From assembly GCA_964465155.1 (NCBI GenBank), contig CAYXIH010000003.1:9874-73873 (forward strand): a DNA stretch of 64,000 bases. Direction: 5' to 3'. Below the pieces are notes generated by a model. The model had not been told where the DNA came from and ran no database searches. It saw only the letters and a program-made list of their open reading frames with translations. Positions 25,301-32,768 of the stretch are shown here, one piece after another (the stretch's first letter is position 1; every line of letters begins with the position of its first letter). This DNA is from Spiro-02 sp964465155 (lineage in GTDB: Bacteria > Spirochaetota > Spirochaetia > Sphaerochaetales > Sphaerochaetaceae). The position numbers were made by a program, and so were the translations under genes.

Positions 25301-25950
25301 GCCTGGGACTCCGAGAAGCCGCTTCCCAAGTCGTGGGTGATGTGCTCTCTCATCAGGCGCTTGCAGCCTTCCTTGTCGTTGGCCTTGAGCTTGGACATGA
25401 TGTCGACATGCTGGTTGATGTAGTGTCCCAGCTGTTCCTCGGGCAGGCTTTGGGCAATGCGCAGCAGCTGGATCTTGGCATCCATCCGTTGGCAGATGTC
25501 GTACAGAGCCTTGTTCTCGCTTGCTTTCACCAACGAGAGGTGGAACAGGCTGTCCTGCTCGAACACAGAGGCACGGTCGCCGATGCTCATCGCATACTGG
25601 CAGTCGGCGGCATGGCGGGCAATCTCCTGCATGTACTTGCCAAAGGAGGCGTTGTCGATCGAGTCGATGGCCAGCAGCTCCAGGTTTACACGGACCTTTG
25701 CGATGTCCAGGGCCTCCTTGTCGGTGATGGTGCTGACGCTGACATGGCTGCGTGGGGTAATGTCGAGCAGCCCATACTCAGCTAGGCGCCTGATCGCCTC
25801 GCGTATGGGAGTCCGTGAGACGCTGAAGCGTTGGGCAAGCTGCTCCTCGGAGATATTGGTTCCGGCTGGGACCTCCCCGCTGAGGATCTGCTCCTTGAGC
25901 AGTGAGTACACTTGGTCGGAGAGACTGCGCTGGACGATTCTATTGGTCAT
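25297..25950 (-). CDS. GntR-family regulator, FadR/FCD subfamily
   Basis: A 217-aa repressor-type regulator. Residues 1-70 form the winged helix (SDQVYSLLKEQILSGEVPAG, then the HTH EEQLAQRFSVSRTPIREAIRRL). Residues 80-210 form an all-helical FCD domain with the metal/ligand His and Asp pattern (VRVNLELLAID, DSLFHLSLVKAS, QHVDIMSKLKAND). FCD domains bind small organic acids. Three TTGTATACAA palindromes in the divergent region match the T.GT..AC.A core of this subfamily, so it very likely controls itself and the 26242-32768 operon. Its start follows AGGAG. Confidence 0.93.
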   Translation of the reverse strand: MTNRIVQRSLSDQVYSLLKEQILSGEVPAGTNISEEQLAQRFSVSRTPIREAIRRLAEYGLLDITPRSHVSVSTITDKEALDIAKVRVNLELLAIDSIDNASFGKYMQEIARHAADCQYAMSIGDRASVFEQDSLFHLSLVKASENKALYDICQRMDAKIQLLRIAQSLPEEQLGHYINQHVDIMSKLKANDKEGCKRLMREHITHDLGSGFSESQA

Positions 25951-25973
25951 GTTCGAGGCTCCTATATGTTGAT

Positions 25974-26002
25974 ACTGTACGTTCTAATAGTGGGAAAGTC
26001 AA
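25974..26002 (-). promoter_or_regulatory. Sigma-70 promoter of the gntR-DUF362 operon
   Basis: On the minus strand TTGACT and TACAGT are 17 bases apart (plus-strand AGTCAA 25997-26002 and ACTGTA 25974-25979). This places the transcript start about 15-20 bases before the gntR ATG. Confidence 0.7.
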
Positions 26003-26047
26003 TGAATCCGATGTTTTGTATTCCTCATGATAATCGAATTATGGATA

Positions 26048-26059
26048 ATTGTATACAAT
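26048..26059. promoter_or_regulatory. GntR operator copy 1
   Basis: The 12-bp perfect palindrome ATTGTATACAAT lies about 46 bp upstream of the gntR -35 box and about 70 bp upstream of the -35 box of the divergent operon. Confidence 0.75.
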
Positions 26060-26128
26060 AATATGTATGATGAATTATGCAAAAGAATGTTTATATTGAT
26101 TAAAATATCAAATATATGAGATTTGTAT

Positions 26129-26169
26129 TTGACAATTGTATACAACGGTGGTATGACTATTGTATACAA
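26129..26169 (+). promoter_or_regulatory. Promoter of the transketolase operon with two GntR operators
   Basis: TTGACA (26129-26134) and TATGAC (26152-26157) are 17 bases apart. One TTGTATACAA palindrome (26136-26145) fills the spacer and another (26160-26169) covers the expected start site near 26164. Binding of the GntR protein at either would block RNA polymerase. The two copies are 24 bp apart, centre to centre. Confidence 0.85.
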
Positions 26170-26241
26170 AAAACAATCGGTCTTGCGAACAAGGCCGTGA
26201 CGGTGGGCAAGATGCCCTCGCCAACAAGGAAGGAGAACTAC

Positions 26242-28059
26242 ATGGGAACCAAGACGGATGAACTGCTCAGGAATCCCGGGCAGAAGTTCGATGCTCCGCA
26301 GCTCGCTGCCCTTGCCGCACGCTTTCGCATGGAGATGTTCGACATACTCCACCAGCGTGGGACTGGACATTGGGGTGGTGCTGCATCTGCCGCAGAACTG
26401 ACGACAGCCCTCTATTTCAATAGGTTGCATATTGACCCGGCCAACCCACGCATGGAGGACCGCGACCGATTCATCCTGTCCAAGGGACATGCCTCGGTGA
26501 ACCTCTATACCATTCTCGCCAACCGCGGGTTCTTCCCCACGGCCGACTTACCGACGTTCCGTACCCTTGGTTCGCACCTGCAGGGCCATCCTGCGATGAA
26601 CAAGACCCCAGGGGTCGACATGTCCACCGGTGCATTGGGACATGGGATCTCGATCGGGCTGGGGATGGCGTTGGCCTCACAGCTCTCGGAGAAGAAATAC
26701 TGGACGTATGTGCTGACTGGTGAAGGGTGCCTCAACGAAGGACAGTCCTGGGAAGCGATGATGTGCGCCTCCAAGTTCAAGCCACATGGCCTGGTGCTGA
26801 TGATAGACTACAACAAGGTGCAGCTGGACGGGAGCGAGGACCAGATCATGCCCCTCGCACCGCTTGATGAGAAGCTGCGTGCCTTTGGCTGGAACGTATG
26901 CCCACAGGCATACAATGGAAACAATACTTGCGACATCCTCAGTTCGTTCGATTGGATGGACAGCGACGACGTATGGCCCAAGGCTGTCATCTACGACACC
27001 ACCAAGGGAAAAGGCGTTTCGTTCACTGAGGGAAAGAACACCTGGCATGGCGCTGTCATCGACGATGCTTCCTATGAAGCGGGAATCGTCGAGCTGCGCA
27101 AACGACCTTGCGGCAAAGGAGGCGGCACTATGAGCATGGCAATGCGTGATGCATTTGGAAAGAAGCTGGCAGAGCTTGGGGCAACCCATCCTGAGCTGGT
27201 CGTATTGGATGCGGATGTCTCCTCCAGCACAAAAAGTGCGTATTTTGCCAAGGCATTCCCACAGCGCTTCTTCAATTGCGGGGTTGCCGAGGGGAACATG
27301 GCCGACGTTGCCGCCGGTCTTGCAACCTGTGGCTACCACCCCGTGATCAACTCCTTCGCGATCTTCCTGGCGCTGAAGGGGACCGACCAGCTTCGCAACG
27401 TGGCATGCTACAACAACCTGCCCATCATCATCGCCGGTGCATATGGCGGCTTGAGCGACAGCTTCGATGGTGCAAGCCACCAGTCGGTGTGCGACATCGC
27501 CATCATGCGCAGCCTTCCCAACATGCAGGTCCTCGTTCCTTCCGATGCCCGCCAGGCAGAGCAGGCGCTGGAGTATGCACTGCAGCAGAAAGGGCCGGTA
27601 TATATCAGGCTCAACCGCAACGCCATGCCCGACTTGCCCGAATCTGATGATTTTGCATCGGCCAAGGCAATTGTCGTGAGCCAAGGCAAGGACCTGACGA
27701 TCGCAGCAAACGGGATCACCGCTTCCAAGGCCCTGGAAGCAGCACAGGTCCTCTCCGAACAGGGCATCGAGGCAACGGTCCTCAGCGTGCCGTTCGTCAA
27801 GCCGTTGGACGGACAGGGAATCTTGCACAGTGCACTGCAAAGCGGCCGCCTGCTGACGGTGGAGGAGCATGTGCTCATGGGTGGCTTTGGCTCTGCGGTG
27901 AGCGAAGTGGTCGCACGCAGCGGCAACGCCCTGCAGATGGACAGCATCGGGCTTGACGACTGCTTTGGTGAGACAGGACCCTATGAAGCTTTGTTGGCGG
28001 AGTATGGGATCAGCGCTAAGAACATAGCCGACAAGGCACGCGCCTTGTGCGCAAGATAA
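26242..28059 (+). CDS. Single-chain transketolase-like enzyme
   Basis: A 605-aa TPP enzyme containing both halves that are separate subunits in many short transketolases. The N-terminal half has GTGHWGG near residue 42, SKGHA at 80-84 and the TPP-Mg loop TGEGCLNEGQSWEA. The second half begins near residue 297 (MSMAMRDAFG) with the catalytic-Glu segment GVAEGNMADVAAGLA, SDSFDGASHQ and a C-terminal domain. It is shorter than classical 660-aa transketolase. The start at 26242 follows AAGGAGAA and lies after the mapped promoter. It may use a dihydroxyacetone- or hydroxypyruvate-type donor. Confidence 0.87.
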   Translation: MGTKTDELLRNPGQKFDAPQLAALAARFRMEMFDILHQRGTGHWGGAASAAELTTALYFNRLHIDPANPRMEDRDRFILSKGHASVNLYTILANRGFFPTADLPTFRTLGSHLQGHPAMNKTPGVDMSTGALGHGISIGLGMALASQLSEKKYWTYVLTGEGCLNEGQSWEAMMCASKFKPHGLVLMIDYNKVQLDGSEDQIMPLAPLDEKLRAFGWNVCPQAYNGNNTCDILSSFDWMDSDDVWPKAVIYDTTKGKGVSFTEGKNTWHGAVIDDASYEAGIVELRKRPCGKGGGTMSMAMRDAFGKKLAELGATHPELVVLDADVSSSTKSAYFAKAFPQRFFNCGVAEGNMADVAAGLATCGYHPVINSFAIFLALKGTDQLRNVACYNNLPIIIAGAYGGLSDSFDGASHQSVCDIAIMRSLPNMQVLVPSDARQAEQALEYALQQKGPVYIRLNRNAMPDLPESDDFASAKAIVVSQGKDLTIAANGITASKALEAAQVLSEQGIEATVLSVPFVKPLDGQGILHSALQSGRLLTVEEHVLMGGFGSAVSEVVARSGNALQMDSIGLDDCFGETGPYEALLAEYGISAKNIADKARALCAR

Positions 28060-28070
28060 GGAGCAAAGCA

Positions 28071-29351
28071 ATGGATCAGATTCAACGTGCGTATGAGCTG
28101 CTCAGGAAATGGAAAGGTAATTCGTATGTCTTCGGCCTTGGCGTGCTGGACCAGGTTGGTACGGTAGCCGCCAAGTATGGCAAGAAGGCGCTGGTCGTCT
28201 CCAACATGACCTACATGAAGCCGGTTGCCGACCGTGTGGTGGAATATCTGGCGGAAGCCGGGGTTTCATTGGCCGGAGGGGTGGTTGCACCCGATGCAAA
28301 GCCCAACGCCCCCAGGGAGGATGTATATCGCCTGGAGTCCTATATCCTCCATACCAAGCCAGACTGCATCATCGCAATCGGCGGTGGTTCGACGATCGAT
28401 GCCTGCAAGGCAGCCAATGTCCTGGCAACCTTGGGTGCAAAGGTCACCCCGGAGATCGACCATTACTTTGGGACGGGCGTGGTGAGCCATGACCTGCAGG
28501 AGACTGGCTGTGCGTTGTTGCCCCTCATTGCAGTGGAGACCAGTGCATCATCGGGTGCACACCTGACCAAGTATTCGAACATCACCGACCCGGTGGTCGG
28601 TCAGAAGAAGCTCATCGTCGACCCTGCCGTGATCCCGTCGGACCCCATGTTCGACTATGAGGTGACCAAGTCGATGCCCGTCTCGGTGACCGTCGATGGT
28701 GCCCTTGATGCGATCGCCCATACGTTCGAGGTGTTCTGCGGTGCAAAGGGTGAGGCGTATGAAACGGCCAAGGAATTGGCTGAGTGCGCGATCAGCTTGT
28801 GCGCTGAGTATGCGAAGGTGCTCGTCGACAATCCGGCGGACTCCAAGGCACGCGAGGCCATTGGCCTGGCAACCGACTTGGGTGGCTATGCCATCATGAT
28901 CGGTGGTACCAGCGGTGCCCACCTGACGAGCTTCTCGCTGGTGGATATCGTTGGCCATGGGACTGCCTGTGGGATCATGAACCCGTACTACGCGGTGTTC
29001 TACTCCAAGGCAATCCAGCCCCAGCTGCAGGTTGTTGGTAAGATCTTCAAGGACTTTGGGTATACCGACGCAGACATCCAGAACCTCACTGGCAGGGAAC
29101 TTGCCATGGCTGTTGCCCAGGCTATGATCGCCTATGGCAAGAGTATCAAGGCCCCTACGACATTGGGTGAGCTCAAAGGTTTTGGCGAGGCTCATGTTCA
29201 GCGGGCTATCTCCGCGGCAAAGGATCCCCAGCTGGAGATGAAGCTGCGCAACATGCCCGTACCGATGACCGCCGCCGACGTGGACCAGTACATGACGCCG
29301 ATCCTCCGTGCCGCAACGGACGGGGAACTCTCCCTGATCGTGGAGATGTAG
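28071..29351 (+). CDS. Iron-containing alcohol dehydrogenase
   Basis: A 426-aa group III (Fe) alcohol dehydrogenase. The NAD site GGGSTIDACKAA is near residue 104. The metal-site stretches VDGALDAIAHTFEVF near 211 and LVDIVGHGTACGIMNP near 290 supply the Asp and His ligands. GTSGAHLTSFS just before them is typical. It starts 11 bases after the transketolase, following AAGGAGC. In this operon it may interconvert a semialdehyde or a keto acid with glycerate or a related hydroxy acid. The substrate is not readable from sequence. Confidence 0.9.
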   Translation: MDQIQRAYELLRKWKGNSYVFGLGVLDQVGTVAAKYGKKALVVSNMTYMKPVADRVVEYLAEAGVSLAGGVVAPDAKPNAPREDVYRLESYILHTKPDCIIAIGGGSTIDACKAANVLATLGAKVTPEIDHYFGTGVVSHDLQETGCALLPLIAVETSASSGAHLTKYSNITDPVVGQKKLIVDPAVIPSDPMFDYEVTKSMPVSVTVDGALDAIAHTFEVFCGAKGEAYETAKELAECAISLCAEYAKVLVDNPADSKAREAIGLATDLGGYAIMIGGTSGAHLTSFSLVDIVGHGTACGIMNPYYAVFYSKAIQPQLQVVGKIFKDFGYTDADIQNLTGRELAMAVAQAMIAYGKSIKAPTTLGELKGFGEAHVQRAISAAKDPQLEMKLRNMPVPMTAADVDQYMTPILRAATDGELSLIVEM

Positions 29352-29370
29352 TCTCCCATCATACCACTTC

Positions 29371-29398
29371 TACGTCCATCCCACACGGGATGGACGTA
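29371..29398. repeat. Perfect 12-bp inverted repeat inside the operon
   Basis: TACGTCCATCCC and its exact complement flank a 4-base loop (ACAC). It lies between the alcohol dehydrogenase stop and the racemase start. No T-run follows, so it is probably an mRNA-processing or stability hairpin, or a partial terminator, rather than a simple terminator. Confidence 0.75.
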
Positions 29399-29422
29399 TC
29401 CATACCAACACAGGAGTATCCA

Positions 29423-30850
29423 ATGGATGTCCGAACCCCATTGACAGTCCCAAACCCACTGGGTTCCCAATATGACGACCTCTTGCTTCCCGCCCACACC
29501 CATGTGGTGAGGATGCAGACGCCACAGGCGATTGCAGATCCCCACGCTGCGATAGCAGATGCACTTGCCCATCCCATTGGCTGTGAGTCCCTGGCATCAA
29601 TAGCAAAAGCTAGGTATGACTCCTCCAAGAAGGAGCATCCCACCGCGACTATCGTCGTGAGCGACAATACCCGTCCCGTTCCCTACAAGGGGGAGGAGGG
29701 GATCCTGATGCCGATCATCGACACCATCATGGGACAGGGGTACAGGCCCTGCGACATCCTGGTGCTGATCGCCACTGGCACCCACCGGGCAATGTCCGAT
29801 GCAGAGATCCAAAAGATATTGGATGAGCGTGTGTTCCAGCTGGGGATCAGGGTGGTCAACCATGATTGCCGTGACGACTCGACGCTCACCGACTTGGGCA
29901 ATACTGCCAGGGGGACGAGGATCTTCATCGATTCTGCATATGTACAGGCAGACCTCAAGATTGCCACAGGCTTGGTAGAGAGCCATTTCATGGCTGGTGC
30001 CTCAGGTGGCCGCAAGGCAATATGCCCAGGCATCATCGGGGAGGCCTCGACGTTCGTGTTCCATGGTGCACAGCTGATGGCCGACCCAGCATCACGGGAC
30101 TTGAACATCAGTGGCAATCCTGTCCATGAGGAATCGTTGGAGGTGGCAAAGCGCGCTGGGGTGGATTTCCTGGTGAACGTGACGCTGGACCACCATTTCC
30201 ATATCACCGGTATCTTCTGCGGTGACCTGGAACAGGCTCATCTTGCCGCCGTTGCATTGATCCGCTCGGCAGTGGGTGTGCATGTCCCCCACGCAGCCGA
30301 CATTGTAGTCACCCATGGTGGGTTTGTGGGGATCAACCACTACCAGTGTGCAAAATGTGCGGTGGGAAGCTTGGGTATCCTCAAGGAGGGTGGCTATCTG
30401 GTGATCATCGCCGACACCACAGATGCTGCCAACGTCGTAGGGGCGCTGACATACCGCACCATGCTCTCCCTGCTCAAGCTGGTTGGCCCAGAAGCTTTCC
30501 TGAAAGAAATTTGCAGCGACGACTGGACGTTCATTCCAGACCAGTGGCAAGTCCAGCAATGGGCAAAGGTATTCGACAGGATCCCCATGGACCACCTGAT
30601 CCTCTACAGCCCAAAGCTTGACTCATTCTGGTGGCCCGCTCTTCCGGGTATCGATGGGAGGCAGTTCCTGGATACTCAGCAGCAACAGCATCCCACACGG
30701 GAGTGCTTCCAACAAGTCGTGGGGCAGGCATTGTCCTATATCGAGAAGCAGAGCGGAAAGAGCCTGCAGGATATGAAGATCGCGTACGTGAGCGAAGGGC
30801 CATACGTGATACCTACTACCGATGAACCAACAAGGAGAACAGAGAGATGA
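29423..30850 (+). CDS. LarA-family (DUF2088) nickel-pincer racemase/epimerase
   Basis: A 475-aa homologue of lactate racemase. Expected residues are in place: SDNTRPVP (80-87), His121 in GTHR, His188 in ESHFMAG, Lys198 in SGGRKAICPG (the residue that links to the NPN cofactor) and His214 in FVFHG. This suggests a competent nickel-pincer enzyme. LarA homologues racemize or epimerize alpha-hydroxy acids such as lactate, malate or gluconate. Cofactor genes larB, larC and larE are not in the window. The start at 29423 follows CAGGAG; an earlier in-frame ATG at 29390 lies within the hairpin. Confidence 0.87.
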   Translation: MDVRTPLTVPNPLGSQYDDLLLPAHTHVVRMQTPQAIADPHAAIADALAHPIGCESLASIAKARYDSSKKEHPTATIVVSDNTRPVPYKGEEGILMPIIDTIMGQGYRPCDILVLIATGTHRAMSDAEIQKILDERVFQLGIRVVNHDCRDDSTLTDLGNTARGTRIFIDSAYVQADLKIATGLVESHFMAGASGGRKAICPGIIGEASTFVFHGAQLMADPASRDLNISGNPVHEESLEVAKRAGVDFLVNVTLDHHFHITGIFCGDLEQAHLAAVALIRSAVGVHVPHAADIVVTHGGFVGINHYQCAKCAVGSLGILKEGGYLVIIADTTDAANVVGALTYRTMLSLLKLVGPEAFLKEICSDDWTFIPDQWQVQQWAKVFDRIPMDHLILYSPKLDSFWWPALPGIDGRQFLDTQQQQHPTRECFQQVVGQALSYIEKQSGKSLQDMKIAYVSEGPYVIPTTDEPTRRTER

Positions 30851-31659
30851 AGCTTTCCGTAGCTATTGCAGGTGCTGAGGCGCTGCCCAGCGCATTCGTG
30901 GTGTTCAGGGGGCTTGAGCAATCCATAGCCCGTGCTTCCCAGATGGGGTATGACGGGGTGGAGCTGGCGTTGATGCGTCCGGATGAAATCTCCAGGGCGG
31001 ACCTGGGAAGGCTCCTTGCAGAGCACCGCATGGAAGTCTCAGCGGTCTCTTCCGGTCAAGTGTTCGCCGCCAGGGGACTGTCGTTTACCGATGAGGACCC
31101 TGAAAGAAGGAGACAGCTTGAGAGTACCTTCAAGGGATTCATTGACCTTGCCTCCGATTTCGGACAGAAGGTAAACATTGGGCGGGTGCGTGGCTCGTAC
31201 ATGGGCAGGGACAAGGCGATGTGCCGGCAGTTGTTCTTCGACATGGCTGGGACCTTGGCCCACTATGCCCAGGCAAAAGGGGTCCAGCTCATGCTTGAGC
31301 CGGTCAACCGGTATGAGATCGACTTCGTCAACAACCTGGACGAGGGTTCGCAGCTTCTTGATGAAATGGGTAGCTCCACCATGACGATGATGCCCGATGT
31401 ATTCCATATGAACATCGAGGATGACCGTATCGGAGACAGCCTGCGCAGAAATGCCCGCTATGTCAGCTACTTGCACCTGGCAGACACCAATCGGCATGCC
31501 CCTGGTGACGGGCACATGGATTTTGATGAAATCTTCGCAGCCTTGGGCGATATCGGATATGATGGATGGACGACGGTGGAGATCCTTCCGTTGCCAGACC
31601 CACAGACGGCCGCACAACGCGCGGTTTCGTACCTGAGGAGGTACATATGCGAATCGTGA
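30847..31659 (+). CDS. Hydroxypyruvate isomerase-like TIM-barrel protein
   Basis: A 270-aa sugar phosphate isomerase/epimerase-type TIM barrel. Metal-ligand segments are VQLMLEPVNRYE (Glu) near residue 140, MMPDVFHMNIED (Asp, His) near 182, YLHLADTNRHAPGDG (His, then the R.xPG loop) near 210 and TVEILPLP (Glu) near 243. The segment ADTNRHAPGDGHMDF is shared with hydroxypyruvate isomerase and D-tagatose-3-epimerase-like enzymes. It overlaps the racemase by 4 bases and glycerate kinase by 13. Beside glycerate kinase, hydroxypyruvate-tartronate semialdehyde isomerization is a plausible role. Confidence 0.83.
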   Translation: MKLSVAIAGAEALPSAFVVFRGLEQSIARASQMGYDGVELALMRPDEISRADLGRLLAEHRMEVSAVSSGQVFAARGLSFTDEDPERRRQLESTFKGFIDLASDFGQKVNIGRVRGSYMGRDKAMCRQLFFDMAGTLAHYAQAKGVQLMLEPVNRYEIDFVNNLDEGSQLLDEMGSSTMTMMPDVFHMNIEDDRIGDSLRRNARYVSYLHLADTNRHAPGDGHMDFDEIFAALGDIGYDGWTTVEILPLPDPQTAAQRAVSYLRRYICES

Positions 31660-32768
31660 TCGCAAGCGACTCATTCAAGGGGTCCGCCTCAAGCATGGAG
31701 GTGGCCAACGCCATAGAGCATGGCATCCACCGGTTTGACCCGCTCATCACATGCGACAAGTTCTCCGTCGCCGATGGCGGGGAAGGAATGGTCCAGGCAC
31801 TGATGCTTCCCGCCGAGACCTTGACCGAGATTTCGGTGAAGGGTCCCATGGGCAAGCCAACCGTCGCCAAATACCTCATACGCAAGAATACCGCCATCAT
31901 GGAGATGGCCCAAGCTTCAGGTCTTCCCTTGGTAGATGTATCCCAGCGCAACCCAATGCTGGCTTCCACCTATGGAACTGGCCAGATGATTGCCGATGCG
32001 CTGGACCTTGGGTGCACCGACATCCTCCTTGGGATCGGTGGGAGCGCCACCAACGACGGAGGAACCGGGATGGCGTACGCCCTGGGTGCCCGTTTCCTGA
32101 ATGCACAAGGAATCGAAGTGGTGCCTGTCGGTGGCAATCTCGGTTCCATCACGCAGGTGGACATGTCGGGCTTTGACCCACGTATAGCGTCCACTACATT
32201 CCGTGTGGCATGTGATGTAGACAATCCATTGTGCGGGCCCCAAGGGGCAAGCGCAATCTATGGTCCGCAGAAAGGGGCTGACCAGCAGATGGTCGGGCAG
32301 TTGGATGCCAACTTGCAGCACCTTGCAGATATTGTGGCTCCCGCCTTGGCCTTGGAGCCCGGTGCCGGTGCAGCAGGAGGCCTGGGGTTTGGCTTGATGG
32401 CGTTCTGCAACGCCAAGCTTTCCTCTGGGATTGGCCTGGTGCTGGATGTCATTGGCATAGATGACGCTCTCGATGGTGCCGATCTGGTCATCACCGGTGA
32501 GGGAAAGATCGACGGGCAGAGCAAGCGTGGCAAAGTGCCGATGGGCATTGCAGCGCATGCAGCACGCCATGGAGTTCCTGTTGTGGTCCTTGCTGGCGAT
32601 ATCGGTCCTGGCACCGATGCTCTGTATCCGTTGGGCATCGATGCTATCCTCAGCACCACCAGCCGTGCCATGCCGTTGGCAGAGGCTATGGCGAACTCGC
32701 TGCAGCTTACCGAGGATGCAGCCCACCGCATGATGCGGCTGCTGGACGTCGGCAGGCGGATGCGCTAG
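31647..32768 (+). CDS. glxK: Glycerate kinase (GlxK/GarK type)
   Basis: A 373-aa glycerate kinase of the GlxK family, which phosphorylates glycerate (2-phosphoglycerate in characterised members). It opens with IVIASDSFKGSASS. Then come SVADGGEGMVQ, MEMAQASGLPLV, LLGIGGSATNDGGTGMAYALGA and ITGEGKIDGQSKRGK, all family signatures. The start at 31647 follows GAGGAGG. It is the last gene of the GntR-controlled operon and delivers carbon to lower glycolysis. Its stop shares CTAG with the stop of the convergent penicillin-binding protein gene, with no terminator between them. Confidence 0.94.
   Translation: MRIVIASDSFKGSASSMEVANAIEHGIHRFDPLITCDKFSVADGGEGMVQALMLPAETLTEISVKGPMGKPTVAKYLIRKNTAIMEMAQASGLPLVDVSQRNPMLASTYGTGQMIADALDLGCTDILLGIGGSATNDGGTGMAYALGARFLNAQGIEVVPVGGNLGSITQVDMSGFDPRIASTTFRVACDVDNPLCGPQGASAIYGPQKGADQQMVGQLDANLQHLADIVAPALALEPGAGAAGGLGFGLMAFCNAKLSSGIGLVLDVIGIDDALDGADLVITGEGKIDGQSKRGKVPMGIAAHAARHGVPVVVLAGDIGPGTDALYPLGIDAILSTTSRAMPLAEAMANSLQLTEDAAHRMMRLLDVGRRMR

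Noticed and set aside
26677..28071. 464-codon minus-strand frame opposite the transketolase gene
   Set aside because: It is an antisense shadow of a gene with clear TPP motifs, and no ribosome site or family pattern is visible.
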